In this document: piece after piece, positions 38,428 through 46,794 of the stretch | Layout of the letters: every line of letters begins with the position of its first letter | Numbering within the stretch: position 1 is the stretch's first letter | Source of the DNA: Ideonella aquatica | GTDB taxonomy: Bacteria > Pseudomonadota > Gammaproteobacteria > Burkholderiales > Burkholderiaceae_C | NCBI RefSeq assembly: GCF_018069755.1 | Contig: NZ_JAGQDE010000001.1 | Coordinates: forward strand, 62,001-126,000 | Direction of reading: 5' to 3' | Length of the DNA stretch: 64,000 nt | Made by a program: the position numbers and the translations under genes | The notes under the pieces: generated by a model | Told to the model about the DNA's origin: nothing | Databases searched by the model: none | The model's input: only the letters and a program-made list of their open reading frames with translations

Positions 38428-39402
38428 CTACCGCCCGGGGCCGCTGGCGCGGGCGAACCAGTCGCGCGCGTCGGCCACGTCCTTGGCGATGCCGGCCTGC
38501 AGCGCTTCAAGCGAGGGGTAGCGCAGCTCGTCGTGCAGCTTGTGCAGCAGGTCGACCTGCAGGATGCGGGCATAGCCGCCGTCGATGGCCACGCCGGCCG
38601 GCCACTCCAGGCAGTGCACTTCCAGCAGCACCCGACCGGCGTCCTCCACCGTGGGCCGCACGCCCAGGCTGGCCACGCCGGGCAGCGGCTTGTCGGCCAG
38701 GCCATGCACCTGCACGACGAAGATGCCCTGCGCCGCCGGCAGCCTTGAGGGGAAGCGCAGGTTCAGCGTGCGAAAGCCCAGGTCGCGGCCCAGCTTGCGG
38801 CCATGCACCACATGGCCGGTGATCGCGTAGGGCCGGCCCAGCAGCCGGGCGGCGCGGGTCATGTCGCCGGCGGCCAGGGCCTCGCGCACGGCCGAGCTGG
38901 ACACGCGCAGGCCATGCACCTCGTAGCTCATCATGCGCGCCACATCAAAGCCCAGGCGGCTGCCTTCGGCATCGAGCAGGGCATAGTCGCCGGCGCGTTT
39001 GGCACCGAAGCGAAAGTCATCGCCCACCAGCACGTAGCGGGTGTTCAGGCGGCGCACCAGCACGTCCTCGATGAAGGCCAGCGGCGGCATGCTGGCCAGC
39101 GCCTCATCAAAGCGCAGCAGCACCACCTCGTCGACGCCGCAGCGCTCCAGCTCCTGCAGCTTGTCACGCAGCGTGGCGATGCGCCGCGGCGCCAGCTCGG
39201 GCTGGCCGGCGCGGGCAGCAAACCAGTCGCGCGGGTGCGGCTCGAAGCTCATCACCACGCTGCGCAGGCCGCGGTGGCGGGCTTCGTTGTTGAGCAGCGC
39301 CAGCATCGCCTGGTGGCCGCGGTGCACGCCGTCGAAGTTGCCGATGGTCAGCGCGCAGCCGGCGCCGGAAGGATCAGGAATATGGCCGCGGTGGACTCGC
39401 AT
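38428..39402 (-). CDS. ribF: Bifunctional riboflavin kinase / FAD synthetase RibF
   Basis: A 324-residue enzyme that phosphorylates riboflavin to FMN and adenylates FMN to FAD. The N-terminal nucleotidyltransferase motif is TIGNFDGVHRGHQAML with GDDFRFGAKRAGDY. The C-terminal riboflavin kinase domain has GHVVHGRKLGRDLGFRTLNL. It starts nine bases after the hybrid kinase gene on the same strand and precedes ileS-lspA, a conserved ribF-ileS-lspA order. Confidence 0.95.
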   Translation of the reverse strand: MRVHRGHIPDPSGAGCALTIGNFDGVHRGHQAMLALLNNEARHRGLRSVVMSFEPHPRDWFAARAGQPELAPRRIATLRDKLQELERCGVDEVVLLRFDEALASMPPLAFIEDVLVRRLNTRYVLVGDDFRFGAKRAGDYALLDAEGSRLGFDVARMMSYEVHGLRVSSSAVREALAAGDMTRAARLLGRPYAITGHVVHGRKLGRDLGFRTLNLRFPSRLPAAQGIFVVQVHGLADKPLPGVASLGVRPTVEDAGRVLLEVHCLEWPAGVAIDGGYARILQVDLLHKLHDELRYPSLEALQAGIAKDVADARDWFARASGPGR

Positions 39403-39411
39403 GGGCGCGGA

Positions 39412-41211
39412 TTATCCCCGCCGCAGGTGGCGCGCCACGACCAGCGCCAGGCGCTCTCGGGTGAAGGGCTTGGCCAGGTAGTCGTCCATGCCGGCGGCCA
39501 GGCAGACTTCGCGGTCGCCGGCCACCGCGTTGGCGGTCAGCGCCACCACCGGCACGCGCAGCAGGCGGTTGGCCTGCTCGATCTGGCGCCAGCGCCGCGT
39601 GGCCTCCCAGCCATCCAGCACCGGCATCTGGCAGTCCATCAACACCACCTGCGGCCGCTGCTGCTGCAGCGCCTGCAGGGCCTGGACGCCATCGCGCGCC
39701 TCGCGCACCGTCAGGCCCAGGCTTTCCAGCATGCTGCGGGCCACCAGGGCGTTGACCTCGTTGTCCTCGACCAGCAGCACCTCGCCGTTCAGCAGGCTGG
39801 GCGCTTGCGGGTCGGTGGCATCCTCGGGTTCCGCGCCTTGCGCCGCGGGCGCATCCAGCGTGAAGTGGAACTGCGCCCCCTGTCCGGGGCGGCTGCTGGC
39901 CACCAGATTGCCGCCCATGGCGCGTGCCAGCTGGCGCGAGATGGTCAGGCCCAGGCCGGTGCCGGCGGCGCCACGGCCATCGTCGCCCCGCTCGAAGGGC
40001 TCGAAGATGCGTTCCAGCAGCGCCGGGGCGATGCCGCGGCCACTGTCGGTGACGATGAACTGCAGCTGCTCGCCGCGCTGGGCCAGCGTCAGGCGCACCT
40101 CGCCCTGCTCGGTGAACTTCAGCGCATTGCCGATCAGGTTGTGCAGCACCTGCCGCACGCGCGGCGCGTCCAGCATCACCCGTGACGACACCCCGGGCTC
40201 GATGCTGCATTGCAGCCTCAGGCCTCGCGCCGCGGCAATGGGTTGCAGCAAGCCGGTGACCTCGCGCACCAGCTGCGCCGGCTCGGCGGGCTCGGGGTGC
40301 AGCTCGAAGCGGCCGAACTCGATGCGCGAGACGTCCAGCAGGTCCTCGATCAGCGTCAGCAGGTGCCCGGCCGATTGCTGCACCACCATCAGCCGCTCGC
40401 GTGCCTGGGGCTGCGGCTCCGCATCGACCAGCAGCTCGGTCATGCCCATGATGCCGTTGAGGGGGGTGCGCAGCTCGTGGCTGACGGTGGCCAGAAAGCG
40501 GCTCTTGGCGCGGCTGGCCTCTTCCACGCGGCGCAGCGCGGTCTCGCGCTCGTCGGCGATCGCCGCGTTCTCGAAGCGCAGGCGCAGCAACTCGGTCTTG
40601 TGCAGGTAGGCGCGTCGCGATTCACCCAGCAGCACGGCGAAGTAGATGGTGATGCCACCGGCCATCAGCCAGGTCACGTCGCCCCGGTCCTGCCACAGCT
40701 CGTGGGCCACGATGGGCAGCAGCACGCCGCTGAGGAAGAGCACCACGTGGCTGGCATGGCTGGTCAGCGTGAACACGCCGATGGCCGCCACGCCGACCAG
40801 ACCGGCCAGCAGCGAGCCGTCGAGCAGCAGATTGGGCGAGGGCACGAACAGCGGCCAGGCCAGACCCCAGGTCAGGCCGTCGATCACCACACCGGCCAGG
40901 TGGCGGTGGTGCCAATGGCGCGGTTTCGCGCGGCGATCGGTTGAGCGCGTGAACAACCAGGCATCCAGCGCACGCAGCCCGATGATCAGCGTCTTGGCCA
41001 GCAACCAGCCACCGGCCAGCCAGGGGCCGGCGCCCGGGTGAAAGGCCCAGGCCAGGAGCACCGCGAACAGCACGCCGCCGGCCAGGGCCTGCGGGGTGTT
41101 GGCGTACAGGGTCTCGATGCGGTCGGCCTCGATCAGGCGGTCGATCTCGGCCGCGTCCACCGTGGTCGAGGCCGCGCTCAGCGAGGGCTGGAAGCGGGGC
41201 GGCTGGAACAT
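39412..41211 (-). CDS. Hybrid sensor histidine kinase with receiver domain
   Basis: A 599-residue membrane kinase. Five to six hydrophobic helices occupy about residues 43-190. A dimerisation/phosphoacceptor domain follows (FLATVSHELRTPLNGIMGMT), then the HATPase (NLIGNALKFTEQGEVR, GTGLGLTISRQLARAMGGN) and a C-terminal receiver (VLLVEDNEVNALVARSML, VVLMDCQMPVLDGWEATRRW) with the phospho-Asp in LMDCQMP. No HPt domain is fused, so a separate phosphotransfer protein is expected. It abuts the rsuA stop and is nine bases from ribF, an unusual insertion between housekeeping genes. Confidence 0.9.
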   Translation of the reverse strand: MFQPPRFQPSLSAASTTVDAAEIDRLIEADRIETLYANTPQALAGGVLFAVLLAWAFHPGAGPWLAGGWLLAKTLIIGLRALDAWLFTRSTDRRAKPRHWHHRHLAGVVIDGLTWGLAWPLFVPSPNLLLDGSLLAGLVGVAAIGVFTLTSHASHVVLFLSGVLLPIVAHELWQDRGDVTWLMAGGITIYFAVLLGESRRAYLHKTELLRLRFENAAIADERETALRRVEEASRAKSRFLATVSHELRTPLNGIMGMTELLVDAEPQPQARERLMVVQQSAGHLLTLIEDLLDVSRIEFGRFELHPEPAEPAQLVREVTGLLQPIAAARGLRLQCSIEPGVSSRVMLDAPRVRQVLHNLIGNALKFTEQGEVRLTLAQRGEQLQFIVTDSGRGIAPALLERIFEPFERGDDGRGAAGTGLGLTISRQLARAMGGNLVASSRPGQGAQFHFTLDAPAAQGAEPEDATDPQAPSLLNGEVLLVEDNEVNALVARSMLESLGLTVREARDGVQALQALQQQRPQVVLMDCQMPVLDGWEATRRWRQIEQANRLLRVPVVALTANAVAGDREVCLAAGMDDYLAKPFTRERLALVVARHLRRG

Positions 41212-41919
41212 TCAGCCCTCCGGCGGCAGCGCCAGCACCGTGGCGGCGTCGGTCCAGGTCCAGCCGCCCGGGGGCAAATCGACCGGCAGCGCCAGGCCGC
41301 CGAAGCGGCTGCGGTGCAGGCCCTCCACGCGGTTGCCCACCGCGGCCACCATGCGCTTGACCTGGTGGTACTTGCCTTCGGTCAGCGTCAGGCGCAGCGC
41401 GTGCGTGCCGCTGGCCTGGCAGGCGGCAGCACGCACCGGCGCCGGGTCGTCGTCCAGCACCACGCCGGCCAGCAGGCGTGCCAGCATGCTGTCGTCGACC
41501 GAGTGCTTGCAGGCCACCTCGTAGACCTTGGGCACATGGTGCTTGGGCGAGGTGAGGCGGTGGATCAGCGCACCATCGTCGGTCAGCAGCAGCAGGCCGG
41601 TGGTGTCCTCATCGAGCCGGCCTATCGGCTGCACGCCGCGGCTGCGCAGCGGTGCCGGCAGCAGCGTCATCACGCTGGGGTGGTGGCGTGGCTTCTGCGA
41701 GCACTCGTAGCCGGCCGGCTTGTGCAGCAGCACCAGCGCCTTGGCGTGGTAGGGCCAGGGCTTGCCTTCGACCTCCAGCACCAGGCCGTCGGTGGGCAGG
41801 TCCTCGGCGGGGTCGTCCAGGACACGGCCCTGGTGGCGCACCAGGCCGGCCCAGACCAGACCTTCACAGGCGCGCCGGGTGCCGAAGCCCTGGCTGAACA
41901 GGATCTGGGCGAGCTTCAT
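41212..41919 (-). CDS. rsuA: 16S rRNA pseudouridine synthase RsuA-like
   Basis: A 235-residue enzyme isomerising uridine in rRNA. It has an N-terminal S4-like domain (KLAQILFSQGFGTRRACEGL) and the catalytic motif PIGRLDEDTTGLLLLTDDG containing the nucleophilic Asp. VPKVYEVACKHSVDD and EGKYHQVKRMVAAVGN are RsuA/RluB/E/F-type signatures. Size and order favour RsuA (position 516 of 16S rRNA); RluE is a less likely alternative. First gene of the rsuA-kinase-ribF series. Confidence 0.85.
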   Translation of the reverse strand: MKLAQILFSQGFGTRRACEGLVWAGLVRHQGRVLDDPAEDLPTDGLVLEVEGKPWPYHAKALVLLHKPAGYECSQKPRHHPSVMTLLPAPLRSRGVQPIGRLDEDTTGLLLLTDDGALIHRLTSPKHHVPKVYEVACKHSVDDSMLARLLAGVVLDDDPAPVRAAACQASGTHALRLTLTEGKYHQVKRMVAAVGNRVEGLHRSRFGGLALPVDLPPGGWTWTDAATVLALPPEG

Positions 41920-42017
41920 CCCGGCCTCGTGCGGGAGGACGGGGTGGCGGAAGAGGGCGCGTGCCGATCGGGCATGCGCCGATGCTAATGCGAATCGGCG
42001 CCTTTACCCGGTCACGC

Positions 42018-43151
42018 TCATGCAAAGACGCCTGCGCTGTCCTGCATTCTTGACGAGACTTCACCCAGGTGGTGCAGCGTGTCGCCGTACTGCATCTCCA
42101 GCATGGTCAGGCGCTTGAAGTAGTGGCTGCCCACGTACTCGTCGGTCACGCCGATGCCGCCGTGCAGCTGCACGCATTGCTGGCCGATGTAGCGCGCGGA
42201 CTGGCCGATCTGCACCTTGGCCTGGCTGATCGCGCGGCGGCGCGCGGCGTCGGGCTCGCCCAGCTTGAGGCTGGCGAAGTAGCTCATCGAGCGCGCCAGC
42301 TCCAGCTGCATCTTCACGTCAGCGATGCGGTGGCGCAGCGCCTGGAAGCTGGCCAGCGTGACGCCGAACTGCTTGCGCGTGTTCATGTACTCCACCGTCA
42401 GCGCGGTCAGGCGCTCCATCAGGCCCACGCCCTCGGCGCAGACCGCGGCGATGCCGATGTCCACCGCGCGGCTCAGCACGCCGAAGCCGTCGTCGGTGAT
42501 CAGCGCGGCGGGCGTGCTGGCCAGCGTCAGCTCGGCAGCGCGGGCGCCATCCTGCGTGGGGTAGCCGCGCACCGCCAGGCCGCCAGCGTCGCGCTCGACC
42601 AGGAACAGGCCGATGCCGGATTCGTCAGCCGCCGCCCCGCCCAGGCGCGCCGGCACGATGAAGGCGTCGGCCTCGTCGCCGGCCGGTACCACGCTCTTGG
42701 CGCCGCTGAGCACCCAGGCCTCGCCCTGGCGGGTGGCACGCGTGTCCACGCGCCGCAGCTGGTAACGCGCGGCGCGCTCCTGGTGCGCCAGCACCACCAG
42801 CGCCGAGCCGTCGGCGATGCGCGGCAGCCAATCGGCCTGCAGCGCCTCGGGGGCGGCGGCCAGCAGGGCCGGCGCCACCAACGCGCCATGCACCAGCGGC
42901 GCGTTGACCAGGCCGCGGCCCAGCTCTTCCATCACCACCATCGCCTCGACCGGGCCGAAGCCCATGCCGCCCATGGACTCGGGCACGGCCAGGCCGGTCA
43001 GGCCCAGCTCGGCCAGTTCGGTGTAGACCGCGCGCGCTGCGCCGCCGGCCTTGGCCAGCGCGTGGCGGCGCTCAAAGCTGAAGCCCTTGTCGACCCAGCG
43101 GGCCACGGCCTCGCGCAGCGCGTTCTGGTCGTCGGTGAAATCGAAATCCAT
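42018..43151 (-). CDS. Acyl-CoA dehydrogenase (pimeloyl-CoA dehydrogenase small-subunit type)
   Basis: A 377-residue flavoprotein that oxidises an acyl-CoA at the alpha-beta bond. The usual order of helical N-terminal, middle beta and helical C-terminal domains is present: SMGGMGFGPVEAMVVMEELG, EYMNTRKQFGVTLASFQALR and CVQLHGGIGVTDEYVGSHYF. Sequence and pairing resemble the PimD small subunit, but the substrate (dicarboxylyl- or other acyl-CoA) is not proven. It begins one base after the stop of the partner gene, so both are translated together. Confidence 0.82.
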   Translation of the reverse strand: MDFDFTDDQNALREAVARWVDKGFSFERRHALAKAGGAARAVYTELAELGLTGLAVPESMGGMGFGPVEAMVVMEELGRGLVNAPLVHGALVAPALLAAAPEALQADWLPRIADGSALVVLAHQERAARYQLRRVDTRATRQGEAWVLSGAKSVVPAGDEADAFIVPARLGGAAADESGIGLFLVERDAGGLAVRGYPTQDGARAAELTLASTPAALITDDGFGVLSRAVDIGIAAVCAEGVGLMERLTALTVEYMNTRKQFGVTLASFQALRHRIADVKMQLELARSMSYFASLKLGEPDAARRRAISQAKVQIGQSARYIGQQCVQLHGGIGVTDEYVGSHYFKRLTMLEMQYGDTLHHLGEVSSRMQDSAGVFA

Positions 43152-43152
43152 G

Positions 43153-44334
43153 TCAGGCTCCCAGAACCGTTTGAGAGACGATGTTGCGCTGCACTTCGTT
43201 GCTGCCGCCGTAGATCGTTGTCTTGCGCATGTTGAAGTACACGCTGGCCAGCGGCGCGCAGTGCGCGGCGCCGACCTGGTCGCCCTGCCAGCCAGCCTCC
43301 ATGGCCTCGTGGATGAAGGGCAGGCTGTAGGGGCCGGCAGCCTGCATCATCAGCTCGGCGTAGCGCTGCTGGATCTCGCTGCCGCGGATCTTCAGCAGGT
43401 CGGCGATGTCCAGGCTCTGCTTGCCGCTCTTCTCCGCCGAGAGCACCCGCAGCACCAGCATCTCCAGCGCCACGATGTCCACCTCCAGCAGCGCGATCTG
43501 GTCGCGGAAACGCGCATCGTCGTAGACGCCTTCGGCCCTGGCGATGCGCTTGAGCCGCTCCAGCTCGCGCTTGGCGCGGTTGACGTCGGCGATGTTGGTG
43601 CGCTCGTGGGCCAGCAGGTGCTTGGCGTAGGTCCAGCCCTTGTTCTCTTCGCCGATCAGGTTCTCGGCCGGGACCTTCACGTTGTCGAAGAAGACCTCGT
43701 TGACCTCGTGCTCGCCGTCGAGCGTGATGATCGGCCGCACCGAGACGCCCGGGCTCTTCATGTCGACCAGCAGGAAGCTGATGCCGGTCTGCGGCTTGCC
43801 TTCGTTGCTGGTGCGCACCAGGCAGAAGATCCAGTCGCCATGCTGGCCCAGCGTGGTCCAGGTCTTCTGGCCGTTGACCACGTAATGGTCTCCCTGGCGT
43901 TCGGCGCGCGTCTTCACCGAGGCCAGGTCCGAGCCCGAGCCCGGCTCGGAGTAGCCCTGGCTCCACCACACCTCGCCGCTGGCGATGCCGGGCAGGAAGC
44001 GCTGCTGCTGCTCGGGCGAGCCGAAGGCCATGATCACCGGCGCCACCATCACCGGCCCGAAGGGCACGATGCGCGGCGCGCCGGCCAGCGCGCACTCTTC
44101 CTCGAACAGGTGCTTTTGCACCGCGTTCCAGCCCGGGCCGCCAAACTGCTTCGGCCAGCCATAGCCCAGCCAGCCCTGGGCGCCCAGGATGCGGGCCCAG
44201 CGCTGCATGTCGTCCTTGGACAGGCGCAGCGCATTGAGCACCTTGTGGCGGATGTCGTCGGGCAGGTGGGTGGCCACCCAGTCGCGCACCATCTGCCGAA
44301 AGCCCAGTTCTTCGGGCGTGAAATTGAGGTCCAT
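43153..44334 (-). CDS. Acyl-CoA dehydrogenase (pimeloyl-CoA dehydrogenase large-subunit type)
   Basis: A 393-residue acyl-CoA dehydrogenase. Flavin/substrate motifs include WWSQGYSEPGSGSDLASVKT and GDHYVVNGQKTWTTLGQHGD; the C-terminal stretch TIYGGSNEVQRNIVSQTVLG is conserved in the family. It resembles PimC and forms a heteromeric pair with the following gene. Pathway assignment (dicarboxylate beta-oxidation) is inference. A TetR-size palindrome lies 31 bases before its start. Confidence 0.84.
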   Translation of the reverse strand: MDLNFTPEELGFRQMVRDWVATHLPDDIRHKVLNALRLSKDDMQRWARILGAQGWLGYGWPKQFGGPGWNAVQKHLFEEECALAGAPRIVPFGPVMVAPVIMAFGSPEQQQRFLPGIASGEVWWSQGYSEPGSGSDLASVKTRAERQGDHYVVNGQKTWTTLGQHGDWIFCLVRTSNEGKPQTGISFLLVDMKSPGVSVRPIITLDGEHEVNEVFFDNVKVPAENLIGEENKGWTYAKHLLAHERTNIADVNRAKRELERLKRIARAEGVYDDARFRDQIALLEVDIVALEMLVLRVLSAEKSGKQSLDIADLLKIRGSEIQQRYAELMMQAAGPYSLPFIHEAMEAGWQGDQVGAAHCAPLASVYFNMRKTTIYGGSNEVQRNIVSQTVLGA

Positions 44335-44364
44335 GGCTGGTCTCCAGTTCAGCCCCGGTTTTTA

Positions 44365-44376
44365 GCACGATCGTTC
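44365..44376. promoter_or_regulatory. Possible operator upstream of acyl-CoA dehydrogenase genes
   Basis: GCACGATCGTTC contains the perfect 8-bp palindrome ACGATCGT with matching outer bases (10 of 12 symmetric). The position in the divergent region between the dehydrogenase pair and the HDOD gene suits a TetR-type fatty-acid regulator. No regulator gene is nearby. Confidence 0.35.
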
Positions 44377-44507
44377 GATTTGGTCTTGTCCCGACCGTGA
44401 CAGAGACAGGGCGGGTTTGCCCGGGGGGTGGCTCAAGTCGCCTGGGGCGGCGCCGACAACCGCACAGGTGGCGCACGCCGCGCCCCTCACCCCCCAGGAG
44501 TCCACCC

Positions 44508-45335
44508 ATGCCGATGTCCGACAAGTACTTCGCCAACCCGGCCGCCCTGCCGTCGATGCCCGAGGTGGCCCACCGCCTGCTCAAATCCTTCGAGCGCGAG
44601 GACCTGGGCATGCAGCAGCTGGCCGACCTGATCGCCCAGGACCAGGGCCTGTCCGTCAAGCTGTTGCGGCTGGCCAATTCGGCGCGCTACAGCCCGCGCC
44701 ATGCGATCGCCTCGATCAAGGACGCGGCGATGGTGATCGGCCTGGGCGGCCTGCGCGACCTGGCGCTGGCGGCCTGCGTGGCCGGCGCCTTCCCCAAGGT
44801 GACGGGCTTCGACCGGCTGAAGTTCTGGCGCCAATGCCTGGCCACCGCCGGCCAGGCGCGGCTGCTGGCGCATTCCAGCGACGTCGACCCCGACACCGCC
44901 TACCTGGCTGGTCTGGTGATGCGCACCGGTGAGCTGTTGATGCTGATGGCCGACCCCGAGGCGGTGGCGCTGGCCGAATCACGCGCGCTGTCGCCCGACA
45001 GCCTGCTGGACCATGAGCGCCAACTGCTGCAGTGCACCCACCTGGAGGTCACGGCCGAGCTGGCGCGGCGCTGGAAGTTTCCCGACACCATGGTTCACGC
45101 GCTGCGCGCCGCCGAGGATCCGCTGGCGGTCAAGCCTTTCTCGCGCCTGGGCGCGGTGCTGCGCCTGGCCAGCGTGATGGCCGAGGCCGGCGAGGCCGGC
45201 CTGCCGCCGCTGACCACGCTGGTCGACACGCAAGGCCCGCTGGTCGAGCACCTGCATCTGGACCTGGAATGGCTGGGCCACCGCATGGCCCCGCATGACA
45301 CGCTGACCCTGGGCGTGGAGCAGTTGCTCCACTGA
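44508..45335 (+). CDS. HDOD domain protein
   Basis: A 275-residue cytosolic protein with an HDOD domain over most of its length: LPSMPEVAHRLLKSFEREDL, IAQDQGLSVKLLRLANSARY, SIKDAAMVIGLGGLRDLALA and AYLAGLVMRTGELLM. HDOD proteins are non-catalytic relatives of HD phosphohydrolases and often take part in c-di-GMP or stress signalling. No second domain is fused. The ATG with CAGGAG upstream is used; the frame extends 37 codons upstream without family similarity. Confidence 0.85.
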   Translation: MPMSDKYFANPAALPSMPEVAHRLLKSFEREDLGMQQLADLIAQDQGLSVKLLRLANSARYSPRHAIASIKDAAMVIGLGGLRDLALAACVAGAFPKVTGFDRLKFWRQCLATAGQARLLAHSSDVDPDTAYLAGLVMRTGELLMLMADPEAVALAESRALSPDSLLDHERQLLQCTHLEVTAELARRWKFPDTMVHALRAAEDPLAVKPFSRLGAVLRLASVMAEAGEAGLPPLTTLVDTQGPLVEHLHLDLEWLGHRMAPHDTLTLGVEQLLH

Positions 45336-45367
45336 ACGCGGGCGCTTGACGCCAGCGGGGCGCCGGC

Positions 45368-46255
45368 TCAGAGCCCGGCGTCAATCAACGCCAGTTGATC
45401 GCGTGCGTACTGCTGGTCGCCCGCGTCGCTCAGGCGTTCGGCGCGCTCCGCCATCGCGGTGCGCGCCTGCTGCGCGGCGCTGCGGTCCCGGGCCGCCAGC
45501 GCGGCAAAGGCCATCGCCTGCCAGGCAAAACAGAACTCGAAGTCATCGCCGCCATGCACCTGGCAGGCGGCCAGCGTGGCCTGGGCATGGCGCAGCGCTT
45601 CGTGGCCCTGGCCGGCCGAGGCATGGCACATGGCCAGCAGCCAATCGGCGCGTTCCACTTCCAACCAGCCACCCACGTCGCTCCAGGCGGCACGCGAGCG
45701 GGTGGCGGCTTCCAGCATCAGCGCCACCGCGGCCGGGTCGGCGGGGGACCTCAGCGTGTCGCGGATGTCCGAGGCCAGGTTGTTGGCCAGCGCGGCGATC
45801 GCGCGGCGCACCGGGGGGTCGGTGTCGGCCTCGGCGGCGCGGGCGGTGGCCAGGTCCAGCAGGCGCCGGGCGCCCTCGATGTCGCCCTGCCGGGCGCGGC
45901 CCAGCGCCGGGTTGGCGTGGGCGCGCACCCGTTCGGCCGGCGGCAGCAGGGCCAGGTCGGGGTCATCGCCCGCCAGCAGCGCCAGCGCCGCCTCACCGCG
46001 CGCCAGGGCCACCGCCAGCGACGGCGCCCGGGCCTGCAGCGGCGCGACCAGCGCCATCATCCGGCGCACCCAGTCGCCGTCGGCCAGGTGGCCCAGGCCG
46101 ATGTGCTCGATCGCCCGCAGCGCCGACTCGAGCGAGCCGCTGTCGGCCTGGTCCAGCGTCGCCGGCAGGCCATCGGCGATCATGGCCGCCGCGCCGGCCG
46201 CGTCCTGGGCGTGGATCGCGAAGGCGCGGTCGGTCAGCTGGGTCAGGGCGTCCAT
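45368..46255 (-). CDS. Helical-repeat (TPR-like) hypothetical protein
   Basis: A 295-residue, alanine-rich, all-helical protein made of degenerate repeats of about 35-40 residues (ALARGEAALALLAGDDPDLA, ARQGDIEGARRLLDLATARA, HASAGQGHEALRHAQATLAA). This fits a TPR-like protein-binding scaffold. No signal peptide or catalytic motif. It starts four bases after yajQ. No family name recognised. Confidence 0.6.
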   Translation of the reverse strand: MDALTQLTDRAFAIHAQDAAGAAAMIADGLPATLDQADSGSLESALRAIEHIGLGHLADGDWVRRMMALVAPLQARAPSLAVALARGEAALALLAGDDPDLALLPPAERVRAHANPALGRARQGDIEGARRLLDLATARAAEADTDPPVRRAIAALANNLASDIRDTLRSPADPAAVALMLEAATRSRAAWSDVGGWLEVERADWLLAMCHASAGQGHEALRHAQATLAACQVHGGDDFEFCFAWQAMAFAALAARDRSAAQQARTAMAERAERLSDAGDQQYARDQLALIDAGL

Positions 46256-46258
46256 GGC

Positions 46259-46753
46259 TCAGTCGCGGAAGTTCTGGAACTTCAGCGGTTGGTCGGCAAA
46301 GTCCTTCTTCAGCAGCGCAATCGCCTGCTGCAGGTCATCGCGGTTCTTGCCGGTGACGCGGACCTCGTCGCCCTGCACGCTGGCGGCCACCTTGAGCTTG
46401 CTGTTCTTGATGGCGCCGGTGAGCTTCTTGGCCAGGTCGGCCTCGATGCCGGCCTTGATCTTGTACGTCTGGCGCACCTTGTCGCCGCCGATCTTCTCGA
46501 GCTTGCCGCTCATGTCCAGGTAATTGATCGTCACGCCCTGCTTGGTGAGCTTGCCCACCAGCACCTGGCTGACCTGCTCGATCTGGAAATCGGAGTCGCC
46601 CAGCAGCTCGATCTGCTTGTCCTTCTCCTTCAGCTCGAGCGCGGCGGCCGTGCCCTTGAAGTCGAATCGGGTGGCGATTTCCTTCTGGGCATTGGCCACC
46701 GAATTCTTGATGGCCACCATGTCGGGTTCCAGGACGGCGTCGAAGCTGGGCAT
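46259..46753 (-). CDS. YajQ family nucleotide-binding protein
   Basis: A 164-residue protein matching YajQ throughout: MPSFDAVLEPDMVAIKNSVA, EIATRFDFKGTAAALELKEK and AAVQGD-like VAASVQGDEVRVTGKNRDDL. Two ferredoxin-like domains. Homologues bind c-di-GMP in Xanthomonas and act as transcriptional co-factors; that function is family knowledge. It is divergent from murB, about 40 bases apart. Confidence 0.93.
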   Translation of the reverse strand: MPSFDAVLEPDMVAIKNSVANAQKEIATRFDFKGTAAALELKEKDKQIELLGDSDFQIEQVSQVLVGKLTKQGVTINYLDMSGKLEKIGGDKVRQTYKIKAGIEADLAKKLTGAIKNSKLKVAASVQGDEVRVTGKNRDDLQQAIALLKKDFADQPLKFQNFRD

Positions 46754-46794
46754 GATTGTTCTGAATGGGCAGCAAAAACGCGGAAAATTCTGCC

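Noticed and set aside
36538-38748. A 736-codon plus-strand open frame across ileS
   Set aside because: Antisense shadow of ileS and ribF; no motifs or plausible ribosome binding site.
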